The notes below the pieces were generated by a model. It searched no databases, was not told the origin of the DNA, and worked only from the letters and a program-made list of their open reading frames with translations. This document shows, piece after piece, positions 30,178-42,077 of a stretch of 64,000 nt of DNA (within the stretch, counting starts at the first letter, position 1; the number at the start of each line of letters is the position of its first letter). Both the position numbers and the translations under genes were made by a program. The stretch is from the NCBI RefSeq assembly GCF_950295315.1, contig NC_080171.1, positions 99,673,445 through 99,737,444 of the forward strand. The letters are read 5' to 3'. The DNA is from Erinaceus europaeus. Its lineage: Eukaryota > Chordata > Mammalia > Eulipotyphla > Erinaceidae.

Positions 30178-31275
30178 CCTTCTCCCCCTCCCCTTATCAC
30201 CCAGCTTGATTTGTTTTAAATCTATTGTCATCATTCAAATCAAGATATGAAACATTTCCAATAAGTTCTCTTAAGCCAGGGCATATTCTCCCAAAGTTAA
30301 CTACAGTTTTGACCTTTATTACCATAAATCAGTTTGGTTTGTCTAAGCACTCTATATTAATGGAAATAAACATCAATGCAATCCATTTTTCTTTTATGTA
30401 TAGTTTCTTTAAATTTTTTAATTTTTATTTTTAACCAGAGCCCTGTTCAGCTCTGGTTTATGGTGGTATGAGGGATTGAACCTGGGACTTTGGAGCCTCA
30501 GGCATGAGAGTCTGTTTGCATAACCATTATGCTATCTACCCTCCATCCTATGCAAAGTTACTTTTGTTCAACATTATATATGTGAGACTAAGCCATGTTG
30601 ACATTTACATCAGTGACTTTTTCCCTTTTCTGTTATGAATATTTTTATTTATTTATTATTGGATAGAGGCAGAGAGAAATTGAGTGGAGGGGGGAGTTAG
30701 AGAAGGAAAGAGACAGAGAGACACCTGCAGCTCTGCTTTACCACTCATGAAGCTTTTCCCCTACAGGCAGGGACCAGAAGCTTGAACCTGGGTCCTTGCA
30801 CACTGTAACATGTGTGTTTAACCAGATGCGCCACCCCTTGGCCCCTCTTTTTTTTTTTTAAACCGGATAGTATTTCACTGTCTGACTACACTATGAAGTA
30901 TTTATTTTCTTGTTACTTCCAATTTGGCTGTAGTAAATAAGATGCTATGAACATCTTTTATATAAATTGTGTGTATGTGTGTGTGTGTTTACTTCTCTTG
31001 GGTAAATAGCTACACATAGAATTTCTGGCTCATAGGGGAAGTATGCTTATTACATGATGATCAAATATTTTTCAACATGGTTATATCATTTTACAACCCC
31101 ACCAACAATGCAGGAGAGTTCCAGTCGCTCTACATTCTTGTCAACCTTTGGTATTGTCAGCCCTTTTCATGTGAACCTTTTGAGTGGTGAGCAGTGGTAT
31201 CTTAGGGTAGTTTTGTTTTGCATTTCCTTAATGAACTAATAACACTGAGAATTCTCTCAATGTTTATAATATTTT
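30178..31275 (-). mobile_element. ancient L1 with two nested SINEs
   Basis: Reversed L1M sequence: 'ttcaaatcaagatatgaaacatttcc', 'aataagatgctatgaacatc', 'acaaccccaccaacaatgcaggagagttcc', 'ttgcatttccttaatgaac'. A reversed SINE-C lies at 30,425-30,545 and a reversed SINE-B at 30,645-30,846. Confidence 0.85.
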
Positions 31276-31643
31276 CCATTTTAATTTTGGGTTATTTCAC
31301 AAATAACCCAAAACAAATTTGCATAGATCTTAAGCTAAAGAGCCTACACCAACCGTACAGCAACTGTGATAACTGAATGGAAAGGCTAGGGCCCAGGTAT
31401 ATTGAAATAGTTGTCAAGGTCACACACACAGTCCCTAAGTGCCAGCTGTCAAGGTCACACACACAGTCCCTAAGTGCCAGCGTCTCATACTTGAACCCAG
31501 GTCTCTTTGATTTCGAAATCCCAGGTGGATTAACTGAGATGCTCTCAACCTGAGACTCACTTGCTTATTATTTGTTCTTCCACTCATTCAGCAAGTATTC
31601 TTGGAGCTCACTCCAGGCCCTGAGCTGCCTTTAAGAGCCATAG
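31276..31643 (-). repeat. MIR-like region with a 35-bp tandem duplication
   Basis: 'caaggtcacacacacagtcc..cttgaacccaggtctctttg' follows reversed MIR. A 35-base unit at 31,412-31,446 is repeated exactly at 31,447-31,481. Flanks unassigned. Confidence 0.6.
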
Positions 31644-32110
31644 GTGTGGTCCAGGAGGTGACACAGTGGATAAGGCATTGGACTCTCAAGCATGAGGTTT
31701 TAAGTTCGATCCCTGGCAGCACATGTACCAGAGTGATGTCTGGTTCTTTCTCTTCTATCATTTCTCATGAATCAATAAACAAAATCTTAAAAAAAAATAA
31801 AAGAGCCGGGAGTCAGGCGGTAGCGCAGCGGGTTAAGCACAGGTGGTGCAAAGTGCTCGAACCGGCGTAAGGATCCCAGTTCGAGCTCCCGGCTCCTCAC
31901 TTGCAGGAGAGCCGCTTCACAAGCGGTGAAGCAGGTCTGCAGGTGTCTGTCTTTCTCTCCCCCTCTCTGTCTTCCCCTCCTCTCTCCATTTCTCTCTGTC
32001 CTATCCAACAACAATGACATCAATAACAACAGCAGTAATAACTACAACAATATAACAACAAGGGCAACAAAAGGGAATAAATAAAATAAAATAAAATAAA
32101 AATAAATAAA
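31644..32110 (+). mobile_element. SINE-D followed by SINE-A at the same site
   Basis: SINE-D spans 31,644-31,795 and SINE-A 31,803-32,108. The motif 'aagagcc(atag)' occurs before, between and after them, showing a second insertion into the first element's target duplication. Confidence 0.85.
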
Positions 32111-32452
32111 AGAGCCATAGATAAGTTCAGAAGTCAGACAAGACTGACTAATATAATTTAGGTGGACAGCAGTGTGATGAGAGAAGTATATCAGCAAGCA
32201 TGACCCACATTCAAGGTCAGGAAAAGGGCCTGGAGGAAGTGATACCTGAGGAATGAACAGGGTGTGCAAAGGAGAGAGAAGGAAGAGAGTGTCAGAGGCG
32301 CACCTTACTGGAGTCCATCGCTTCCTGAGGCCACCAGGGTGGGGGAGTGCGCAGGCAGGAGAGGGGGATGCTAACAGTAAGATCTGAGCATGAGATATAA
32401 CTGTGGAAGGGCTGAAGTGTCACCATTTTCAATTCCCCTTTTTTTTTTTTTA
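32111..32452. other. no recognised feature
   Basis: Unique-looking. 'ggcctggaggaagtgatacctgaggaatg' has the flavour of an ancient dispersed repeat but is not assigned. Confidence 0.35.
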
Positions 32453-32836
32453 AACAAAAGTTTTATTTATGAGAAAAAAAAACAGAGCATCACTCTGGCA
32501 CATGCGATACCCAGGATCAAACTCAGGACCTCATGCTTGAGAGTTCAGTGCCTTATCATTGCGGTCACTCAGTTTTCAGGTTTGAGAGTTCCTTCCTTCC
32601 TTCCTTCCTTCTTTCTTTCCTTCCTCCCTCCCCTCCCCTCCCCTCCCCTCCCCTCCCCTTCCATTCCCTCCCTCCCTCCCTTCCTTCCTTCCTTCCTTCC
32701 TTTCTTCCTTCCTTACCTTTTATACCAGAGCACTGCTCAGCTCTAGTTTATGGTGGTATGGGGGGATTGAACCTGGTACTTTGGAGCCTCAGGCATAAGA
32801 GTCTCTTTGCATAACCATTATGCTATCTATCCCTTC
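32453..32836 (-). mobile_element. SINE-D, (TTCC)n/(CCCCT)n tract, SINE-C
   Basis: 32,453-32,580 is reversed SINE-D. 32,588-32,718 is a pyrimidine-only simple repeat. 32,720-32,836 is reversed SINE-C. Confidence 0.85.
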
Positions 32837-33219
32837 CTGTTGAAAATTTATATAGCTTTATTCCCTCTCATGCAAGATTCCTCCTCAAGGAGCAGAGAGT
32901 CCTAGCCTTTAAGAGGTTAGGTACCAGGAGCCAGGTGGTGGCACACCATGATGAGTGCACATGTTCAAGCCCCTGGTCCCCACCTACAGGGGGAAAGATA
33001 TGCAAGTGGTAAAGCAGGACTGCAAGTGTCTCTCTCCCTCTCTATCGTCCCCTTCCCTTTCTATTTCTTCTTTTTTTTTTTTTAATATTTATTTTATTTA
33101 TTTATTCCCTTTTGTTGCCCTTGTTGTTTTTTCTTCTTCTTTTTAAATATTTATTTCTTTTTGTGATATCATTGTAGTGATTATTGTCATTGTTAGATAG
33201 GACAGAGAGAAATGGAGAG

Positions 33220-33982
33220 GGATTCGACTTCTGGAGGCGGAAGATCGCTTTCTCTCCTCTCCTCTCCTCTCCTCTCCTCTCCTCTCCTCTCCCAGATCAA
33301 CTAGGAATACCAAAGGAGACCACCCGGACCGAAACAAGACAGGACTAGAATGACCACAGGAACCCAGTAAATCACCCGTGAGTACAAACACGCGTGGCTG
33401 GTGACAGAGAGGAGAGAGGGGCCTAAGGAGAGATTAAGTGACTGCTAACAGTTCAACAGTTTATCAGTGGAGACACCACCTCCAGTCTGCTCCACAACAA
33501 GGGGACAGCTGAAGGGAGGAAAGGACTCCCCAGAGACTCACCAAGTGCAACTCTGAGTCTCCATTGCTACTACCCTCAGAATCTGCAGCAGCGACAGGGA
33601 GGGACACCAGGGGACAGAGATCTAACCGGGAAACTCAGGAGAAGACCTATACCTCGGTGGCATAGCTGAGGGGCTGTGAAAGACTCTTTGCATAACCACT
33701 GGATTATCTCTGCCACACCCTGCTTTATCTCTTGGTCAGGAGTCAGTGATTAAGCTAAGAAGCCTATTGATAGTTTAAAAGCCCTCAGCTCCTATAGCCT
33801 ACAGGGAAGGGAAAAAAAGAGGCTTTTACACCACTGAGCTCCAACTCAGGGATTGAAAAAACTGTTAACTTCCACCACGGTAAACCCTTTAATTAAATTA
33901 CTTAGACACAAGTCAATCCAGGCAATAGTGATCAATAATTTGAAAAGTACTGATAAAGGGAACTCATAACATAATATATAAA
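33220..33982 (+). promoter_or_regulatory. LINE-1 5' UTR / internal promoter region
   Basis: It begins 'ggattcgacttctggaggcgg', followed by a (CTCTC)n pyrimidine tract (33,250-33,293). L1 5' UTRs carry internal RNA polymerase II promoters. No specific factor site can be defended here. The 5' start was chosen from the target duplication. Confidence 0.7.
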
Positions 33983-34957
33983 ATGGTTAAAACAACAAGA
34001 AAAAATATTGGAGACTCGAACCAGGACAAGAGTCCAGCTAAAAGTCCTCCAGAGGGTGAAGCACAAAACAACGAGTTCAACATCCAAACATTAGCTAAGG
34101 AAATAATAACAGGAGTGAGTAAAGAATTTGAAAAACTTGTAATCAGAAATGCAGGAACAACAAATGAGAATATGGAAGAAAATTCTAATAATCTCATGGT
34201 TATTAGAGAGCTGAAAGCTGAAATCGCTGAGCTAAGAAGGCAACTAGCTGAACAAGCTAAAACAGTATCAGAGCAGGGCAACAAAATAGATGAACTCCAG
34301 AAAGCAGTAGAGGGCAGAGAGAATAGAATCTATGAGGCTGAAGACAGAATTAGCAAGATTGAGGATGAATTAGAGACAACTAAAAAAGAAGTAAGAGATC
34401 TCAAAAAGAGATTAAGAGATGCTGAAAACAACAACAGAGTCCTATGGGATGACTTCAAAAGAAACAATATACGCATTATTGGCTTACCAGAGGAAGAAAG
34501 AAAAGGAGAGGAAGAAAGCATTCTCCAGGCCATAATAGCTGAAAATTTCTCTAGTCTAGACAACACCAAAGACATAAAGATTCAAGAAGCCCAGAGGGTC
34601 CCAAACAGAATTAACCCAGACCTAAAGACACCAAGACATGTCATACTTAGAATGGAAAGGAATAAGGATAAAGAAAGGATCCTCAAGGCTTCAAGAGAAA
34701 AACAAAGAGTCACCTACAAAGGAAAACCCATAAGATTAGCAGCAGACTTCTCCATACAAACACTACAGGCCAGAAGAGAATGGCAAGATATCTATCGAGT
34801 GCTCAATGAGAAAGGCTTTCAGCCAAGAATACTATATCCTGCTAGACTGTCATTCAGACTAGATGGAAGTATCAAAACCTTCTCAGACAAGCAACAGTTG
34901 AAGGAAGCAACCATCACCAAGCCTGCCCTGAAAGAAGTTCTGAAAGGTCTCCTATAA
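33983..34957 (+). CDS. LINE-1 ORF1 protein, intact frame
   Basis: 324 codons without interruption, close to the usual mammalian ORF1p length of about 340. Residues 1-60 are a polar N-terminus. About 71-152 is a heptad-rich coiled coil (IRELKAEIAELRRQLAEQ) that should trimerise. About 160-248 is the RNA-recognition fold (NNIRIIGLPE; RHVILRM). About 250-318 is the C-terminal domain with the YPARLSF motif. The protein coats L1 RNA as a chaperone in cytoplasmic ribonucleoprotein particles. ORF2 begins 56 bases downstream. Frame integrity is seen; activity is not known. Confidence 0.92.
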   Translation: MVKTTRKNIGDSNQDKSPAKSPPEGEAQNNEFNIQTLAKEIITGVSKEFEKLVIRNAGTTNENMEENSNNLMVIRELKAEIAELRRQLAEQAKTVSEQGNKIDELQKAVEGRENRIYEAEDRISKIEDELETTKKEVRDLKKRLRDAENNNRVLWDDFKRNNIRIIGLPEEERKGEEESILQAIIAENFSSLDNTKDIKIQEAQRVPNRINPDLKTPRHVILRMERNKDKERILKASREKQRVTYKGKPIRLAADFSIQTLQARREWQDIYRVLNEKGFQPRILYPARLSFRLDGSIKTFSDKQQLKEATITKPALKEVLKGLL

Positions 34958-35013
34958 ACAACCAGACCACCACAAATAGGACATATATCAAAACACTCTA
35001 AAACTTGTCAAGA

Positions 35014-38000
35014 ATGGCGTTAAAATATCTTCAATCTTTGATATCAATAAATGTCAATGGCCTGAATTCACCTATTAAAAGACACAGAGTAGGAAGATGG
35101 ATCAGAAAACACAACCCAACAATATGTTGTCTACAGGAAACTCACCTAAGTCAACAAGACAAACACAGACTTAAAGTGAAAGGATGGAAAACTATCATTC
35201 AAGCCAATGGCCCACAAAAAAGGGCAGGAACAGCTATTCTCATATCTGACATGATAGACTTCAAAATAGATAAGATTAAAAAAGATAGGAATGGACACTA
35301 CTTAGTGCTCAGAGGATCAGTCAATCAAGAGGACTTAACAATTATTAATATCTATGCACCCAATGAGAAGCCATCTAAATACATCAAACTTCTACTGAAA
35401 GAGCTACAGCAATATATTAACAGTAACACAATCATAGTAGGGGACTTCAACACCCCACTATCTCAACTTGACAGATCATCCAGGAAGAAAATCAGTAAAG
35501 ACATAAGGGAGCTAAATGAAGAGATAGATAAACTAGAACTATTGGACATTTTCAGAGTCATTCATCCCAAGAAACTGGAATACACATTTTACTCAAATCC
35601 ACATGGATCATTCTCAAGGATAGACCATATGTTAGGCCACAAAGACAGCATCAGCCTATTCAAGAGCACTGAAATCATCCCAAGCATCTTCTCAGACCAC
35701 ACTTAACAATCAACAAAAGATTAGTAACAGTCCCAAAATGTGGAAGCTCAACAGTACACTTCTTAACAACTTCTGGGTCAAAGAGGAAATCAAGGAAGAA
35801 ATCAAAATGTTTCGAGAGTTCAATGAAAATGAAGATACAAGCTATCAAAATATTTGGGACACAGCTAAAGCAGTCCTAAGAGGGAAGTTCATAGCTATAC
35901 AAGCACACATTAGGAAACAAGAAAAGGCACAAATAAACAGCCTGATTGCACATCTTAAAGACCTAGAAGAAGAACAACAAAGGAATCCTAAAGCAACCAG
36001 AAGGACAGAAATCACTAAAGTTAGGGCAGAAATAAATAACATTGAGAATAGGAGAACCATACAAAAGATCAGTGAAAGTAAATGTTGGTTCTTCGAAAGA
36101 GTAAACAAAATCGACAAACCTTTAGCCAGACTCACAAAACAAAAAAGGGAGAAGACCCAAATAAATTAGATAGTAAATGAAAGAGGAGATATCACAACAG
36201 ACACTGCAGCAATTCAACATATCATGTGAGGCTTCTATGAACAACTATATGCCACCAAGCTAGAGAACCTGGAAGAAATGAATGATTTCCTAGATACCTA
36301 CCAACTTCCAAAACTAAGTAAAGAGGAAGTGGATAACATGAACAGGCCCATCACAGCTAATGAAATTGAAACAGTTATCAAAAATCTTCCCAAAAATAAA
36401 AGTCCTGGACCAGATGGTTTTACAAATGAATTCTACAAAACTTTCAAAGAAGAACTAATACCTCTACTTTTAAAAAGTCTTCCAGAAGATTGAAGACACT
36501 GGAATACTCCCTGCTAGCTTCTATGAAGCCAACATCACTCTGATGCCAAAAGCAGACAGGGACACAACCAAAAAAGAAAACTACAGACCAATATCTCTGA
36601 TGAACATAGATGCGAAAATATTGAACAAAATTCTAGCCAACCGGATATAGCAGTATATCAAAAAGATTGTTCATCATGACCAAGTGGGGTTTATCCCAGG
36701 CATGCAAGGTTGGTTTAATATACGTAAATCAATCAATGTGATCCACCACATCAACAAAAGCAAGACCAAAAACCACATGGTCATATCAATAGATGCAGAG
36801 AAAGCCTTTGACAAAATCCAACATCCCTTTATGATCAAATCACTACAAAAAATGGGAATAGATGGAAAATTCCTGAAGATAGTGGAGTCTATATATAGCA
36901 AACCTACAGCCAACATCATACTCAATGGTGAAAAACTGGAAGCATTTCCCCTCAGATCAGGTACTAGACAGGGCTGCCCACTATCACCATTACTATTCAA
37001 CATAGTGTTGGAAGTTCTTGCCATAGCAATCAGGCAGGAGCAAGGAATTAAAGGCATACAGATTGGAAGAGAAGAAGTCAAACTCTCCTTGTTTGCAGAT
37101 GACATGATAGTATACATGGAAAAACCTAAGGAATCCAGCAAGAAGCTTTTGGAAATCATCAGGCAATACAGTAAGGTGTCAGGCTATAAAATTAACATTC
37201 AAAAGTCAGTGGCATTCTTCTATGCAAACACTAAGTTAGAAGAAATTGAAATCCAGAAATCAGTTCCTTTTTCTATAGCAACAAAAACAATAAAATATCT
37301 AGGAGTAAACCTAACCAAAGAAGTGAAAGACTTGTATACTGAAAATTATGAGTCACTACTCAAAGAAATTGAAAAAGACACAAAGAAGTGGAAAGATATT
37401 CCATGTTCATGGCTTGGAAGAATTAACATCATCAAAATGAATATATTACCCAGACCCATCTACAAATTTAATGCTATCCCCATCAAGATCCCAAGCACAC
37501 TTTTTAGGAGAATAGAACAAATGCTACAAATGTTTATCTGGAACCAGAAAAGACCTAGAATTGCCAAAACAATCTTGAGAAAAAAGAACAGAACCGGAGG
37601 CATCACACTGCCAGATCTCAAACTGTATTATAGAGCCATAGTCATCAAAACTGCTTGGTACTGGAACATGAACAGACACACTGACCAGTGGAATAGAATT
37701 GAGAGCCCAGAAATGAGGCCCCACACGTATGGACATCTAATCTTTGACAAAGGGGCCCAGACTATTACATGGGGAAAGCAGAGTCTCTTCAACAAATGGT
37801 GTTGGAAACAATGGGTTGAAACATGCAGAAGAATGAAACTGAAGCACTGTATTTCACCAAATACAAAAGTAAATTCCAAGTGGATCAAGGACTTGGATGT
37901 TAGACCAGAAACTATCAGATACTTAGAGGAAAATATTGGCAGAACCTTTTTCCGCATAAATTTTAAAGACATTTTGAAACGAATCCAATTACAAGGAAGA

Positions 38001-38818
38001 CTAAGGCAAGTATAAACCTATGGGACTACATCAAATTAAAAAGCTTCTTCACAGCAAAAGAAACCACTACCCAAACCAAGAGACCCCTCACAGAATGGGA
38101 GAAGATCTTTACATGCCATACATCAGATAAGAGTTTAATAACCAACATATATAAAGAGCTTGCCAGACTCAACAACAAGACAACAAATAACCCCATCCAA
38201 AAATGGGGGGAGGACTTGGACAGAATATTCACCACAGAAGAGATCCAAAAGGCTGAGAAACACATGAAAAAATGCTCCAAGTCTCTGATTGTCAGAGAAA
38301 TGCAAATCAAGACAACAATGAGATATCACTTCACTCCTGTGAGAATGTCATACATCAGAAAAGGGAACGGCAGCAAATGCTGGAGAGGGTGTGGGGTCAA
38401 AGGAACCCTCCTGCACTGCTGGTGGGAATGCCAATTGGTCCAACCTCTGTGGAGAACAGTCTGGAGAACTCTCAGAAGGCAAGAAATGGACCTACCTTAT
38501 GACCCTGCAATTCCCCTCCTGGGGATATATCCTAAGGAACCCAACACATCCATCCAAAAAGATCTGTGTACACATATGTTCTTGGCAGTACAATTTGTAA
38601 TAGCCAAAACCTGGAAGCAACCCAGGTGTCCAACAACAGATGAGTGGCTGAGCAAGTTGTGGTCTATATACACAATGGAATACTACTCAGCTGTAAAAAA
38701 TGGTGACTTTTCTGTTTTCAGCTGATCTTGGATGGACCTTGAAAAACTCATGTTGAGTGAAATAAGTCAGAAACAGAAGGATGAATATGGGATGATCTCA
38801 CTCTCAGGCCGAAGTTGA
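35014..38818 (+). pseudogene. LINE-1 ORF2 (endonuclease-reverse transcriptase), disrupted
   Basis: ATG at 35,014. The apurinic-like endonuclease is intact up to the last motif: N13 in INVNGL, E42 in QETH, D144/N146 in VGDFNT, D204 in SRIDHM, D228/H229 in SDH. Lesions follow: a 1-bp loss near 35,700, TAG at 36,167-36,169, TGA at 36,227-36,229, an extra A in the run at 36,472-36,476, TAG at 36,648-36,650, a 4-bp loss near 37,975, and TGA at 38,723-38,725. The RT catalytic FADD lies near 37,100, and the C-terminal CWWECQ motif near 38,420. The natural stop is at about 38,816-38,818. The protein would nick target DNA and copy L1 RNA; this copy cannot make it. Confidence 0.93.
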
Positions 38819-40023
38819 AAAACAAAATTAGAAAAGAAAACACAAGTTGAACCTGAAATGGAATTGGAGTATTACACCAAAGTAAAAGACTCTGGGGTGG
38901 GTGGGTGGGTGGTTGGGGGAATACAGGTCCATGAAAGATGATGAATGACATAGTGGGGGCTGTATTGTTAAATGGGAATCTGGGGAATGTTATGCATGTA
39001 CAAACTATTGTATTTACTGTTGAATGTAAAGCATTAATTCCCCAATAAGAAATAAATTATTAAAAAAAAAAAAAGAAAAAATCATGTTGAGTGAAATAAG
39101 TCAGAAACAGATGGATGAATATGGGATGATCTCACTCTCAGGCCGAAGTTGAAAAACAAGAGTAGAAAAGAAAACACAAGTCGAACCTGAAATGGAATTG
39201 GAGTATTACACCAAAGTAAAAGACTCTGGGGTGGGTGGGGAGAATACAGGTCCATGAAAGATGATGAATGACATAGTGGGGGTTGTATTGTTAAATGGGA
39301 ATCTGGGGAATGTTATGCATGTACAAACTATTGTATTTACTGTTGAATGTAAAGCATTAATTCCCCAATAAAGAAATAAATTATTTAAAAAAAAATGGAG
39401 AGAGGAGGGGAAGGCAGAGAGGGGGAGAGAAAGATAGACACACCTGCAGACCTGCTTCACCGTCTGTGAAGCAACTCCCCTGCAGGTGGGGAGCCGGGGG
39501 CTAGAACCAGGATCCTTATGCTCCTTGCACTTTGTGCCACGTGTTCTTAACCCGCTGCACTACTGCCTCACACCCCTTCCCTTCTTCCCTTTCTTTTTCT
39601 GGCTGTCCCTATCCAACACATAAATAAAGACAATTTAAAAAAATAGAATAAAAAAAAGAGGTTAGGCACCAGTCTTCCCTGATTGGCAGAGTAGGCTGAT
39701 CCAGTTGCCCTTCAGAGAGTCCCTACCATTGCTGCTCTACAGAGAGGGCAAGGTCCTGAAGAGCCCCACAAGAGGGTTTACGATGATGTTCCTGATGGAC
39801 GTGACCAGTGATGGTGGAGAGAAGGATCTATTTGAGGTTTAGGCCCACCATATCTATGTGGGAATCCAGACTAAAGCCCCAGATGATGGGGTGACCTGGT
39901 ATTGACCAAAAAGGCCATCATTAAAGTGAGCCAGTTTTTTGCCTGTATATAGCTTTTGTAGTTCTTTCTTTCCTTCCTTCCTTCTTTCCTTCCTTCCCCC
40001 CTTCTCTTTCTCCGCCCCCCCAA

Positions 40024-40315
40024 CCTCCAGGGTTATTTCTGGGGCTCAGTGCTTGTACTACAAATCCATTGCTCCGGCAGGCTATTTTTTTCCCCTTTTG
40101 TTGCCCTTGTATTATCGTTGTTGTGGTTATTGCTATTGTTATTATTGCGCTACCTCCAGACCCCCCTCTTTCTTTCTTCCTCTCTCTCTCTCTCTTCTTT
40201 TTTACCACAGCATTGCTCAGTTCTGGCTTATGGTGGTGCAGGGGAGTGAATCTGGGACTCTGGAGCCTCAGGCATGAGAATCTCTGCATAACCATTATAC
40301 TATCCCCCCCCCCCC
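40024..40315 (-). mobile_element. SINE-A remnant and SINE-C nested in the 39.7-kb element
   Basis: 40,024-40,164 is reversed SINE-A missing most of its core ('attattgcgctacctccag'). 40,195-40,315 is reversed SINE-C ending in a C run. CT-rich simple sequence precedes them at 39,962-40,010. Confidence 0.8.
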
Positions 40316-40629
40316 CCGCACTGTAGCCCTTTCTTTATCTGATGAGGTTAGACTCTCTCCCAGTTATTAAATCATTGAGTATCATTTGTTGTATCTAAAC
40401 AGATATTGGGTTTATGGGATCTGGCCTCAAGTTAGGGAGGGAATAGACCTAGGGCTTAAGTGGGTTCTAAGTTAACCTTAACTTTTATTGTATTTTACTT
40501 GTTTGATGGTTATAATGGAGGTTGTCATAGGGGATAAAACTGGCTTTTAGTTGATATGTATATACTTTTGTCACTATATCTCTTGGCCAATTGTATACAG
40601 TATTTCTTCTAAAGATTATCGAGTGGGGT

Positions 40630-41005
40630 GGTCTGGGAGTCGGTACAGTGGATAAACCATTGCACTCTTGAGCATGAGGTCCCGAGTTTGGTCCCCGGCA
40701 GCGCATGTACCAGAGTGATGTCTGGTTCTTTCTTTCTCTCCTCCTATCTTTCTCATTAATAAATAACAAAATATTTTTAAAAATTATTATCTTTATTTAT
40801 TGGTTAGAGACAGCCAGAAATCAAGAGGGTAATAGAGAGGGAGAGAAACAGAGAGACACCTGCAGCCCTGCTTCACCACTCGCAAAGCTTTTCCCCCTGC
40901 AGGTGGTGACTGGAGGCTGGAACCTGGGTCCTTGCGCATTGTAATACATGTGCTTGACCAGGTGCGCCACCACTCGGCCCCCCAAATAACAAAATATTTT
41001 TTTTT
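40630..41005. mobile_element. SINE-D (+) with SINE-B (-) in its tail
   Basis: SINE-D lies at 40,630-40,785 and a reversed SINE-B at about 40,790-40,982. 'aaataacaaaatattttt' occurs on both sides of the SINE-B. Confidence 0.85.
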
Positions 41006-41559
41006 AAATAAAAGTCATGTGGGTGACATTAATGCTGTTGCTGTCAGGAGAGATTAGGGGATATCGCTTACTTTCTTTTGTGTAGTTAATTGAATAGATT
41101 GAGTGATTGAGGGAAGTGAAGTAGGATGTAGGGAAGGGGTATATCCAGGCCTAAGTAGAGGAAGACTGGTCCTGAAATGAGTGCAGCCTAGAATGTTCCT
41201 ATCTGTGATCATGGATTGCAAGTTCAGACTCAGTTTACACAGGCTCCTATGCTAAATATGAATGTATATGGGCCCTAGGTCAGATGGATGGGGCAAACAG
41301 TGAATGGTATTTATATACTTTCCTTATGTTTGGGATCTTTCTGCCCTTGTCAAGCTTTCTAGCCCTATTCTGAACTCTGTTGTCATCTTCCCAGACAATA
41401 TTTTTAGTTCAGCTGCATATTAGCTATCAGGCTCAGGCAAAATTTACCAAAGTCATGCTCCTTAGAACATACCTGAAATAGACTTCCTAGCTTCTTCCCA
41501 CCCAAAGACCCCAATTTTCATCTGCTTTATCACTACATTTAGGTTCCTTTTTATTAAAC
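41006..41559 (+). other. internal part of the 39.7-kb element, non-coding
   Basis: No recognised domain and no frame over about 40 codons. 41,520-41,600 shows weak collinearity with the start of the tail module at 22.4-22.5 kb. Confidence 0.4.
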
Positions 41560-42077
41560 AAGTTGTCCTGCTTTATATCTTACTGCCTTTCAGCCACCAA
41601 GTTGCAGGCGGCTACTATGATGCCATCCTGACTTCCCCGAGCAGAGGACCTTACCAATGTGTCCTAAATTCTCACCTCTCCAGAGCCCTACCCCACTAGA
41701 CTAAGCTAGAAACTGGCTGGAGCTAGGGATCGACTTGCCAATGTCCATATCCAGTGGAGAAGTAATTACAGAAGCCAGACCTTCCACCTTCTGTATTCTA
41801 AAAAGAATTTTGGTTTATACTCCCAGAGAGGGATAAAGAGATGGGACATGGAGCTCTGGTGGTGGGAACTGCATGCAATTATACCCCTGTTATTTTACAA
41901 TCTTCTTAATAATTATTAAATACTAATAAAAAAATAAAAGAGGTTAGGCACCACACCGCACAGCTGCCTCCAGGACCAAATGTTTCTGTTGCCTGAGGCT
42001 GGTTGGTAGAACAGGAAGGAACCCATTGCCCCCTGGTGGTGGAGGGAAATCCAAGGCCTAGCCAAGTGGCAATAGGA

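Larger units (their letters stand above)
33220..39392 (+). mobile_element. full-length LINE-1 with tandem 3' ends
   Basis: A 6.17-kb insertion flanked by 'aaatggagag' at 33,210-33,219 and 39,393-39,402. Order: 5' UTR (33,220-33,982), ORF1, a short spacer, ORF2, 3' UTR to 39,058, an A run (39,059-39,075), then a second L1 3' end (39,076-39,392) inside the same duplication. ORF1 is open and ORF2 is disrupted, so it cannot now move itself. Confidence 0.93.
33080..39576 (-). mobile_element. SINE-A split by full-length LINE-1
   Basis: The tail half is at 33,080-33,219 and the head half at 39,403-39,576 ('aggaggggaaggcagagagg' to 'gcactactgcc'). The break is at 'aaatggagag', which is duplicated on both sides of the L1. 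Confidence 0.9.
32928..39655 (+). mobile_element. SINE-B split by SINE-A plus LINE-1
   Basis: The SINE-B runs 32,928-33,072 and resumes at about 39,577 ('cccttcttccctttctttttctggctgtccc') to its A-rich end. It is flanked by 'aagaggttaggyaccag' at 32,911-32,927 and 39,656-39,672. Confidence 0.85.
39672..41937 (+). mobile_element. unrecognised non-LTR retrotransposon ending in the tail module
   Basis: It is flanked by 'aagaggttaggcacca' at 39,656-39,671 and 41,938-41,953. The 3' part (41,560-41,937) is homologous to the tail module and ends in 'ctaataaaaaaataaaag'. The roughly 1.2 kb upstream, outside nested SINEs, shows no L1 homology, no long frame and no recognised family. The 16-bp duplication and A-rich end imply L1-type integration. 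Confidence 0.65.
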
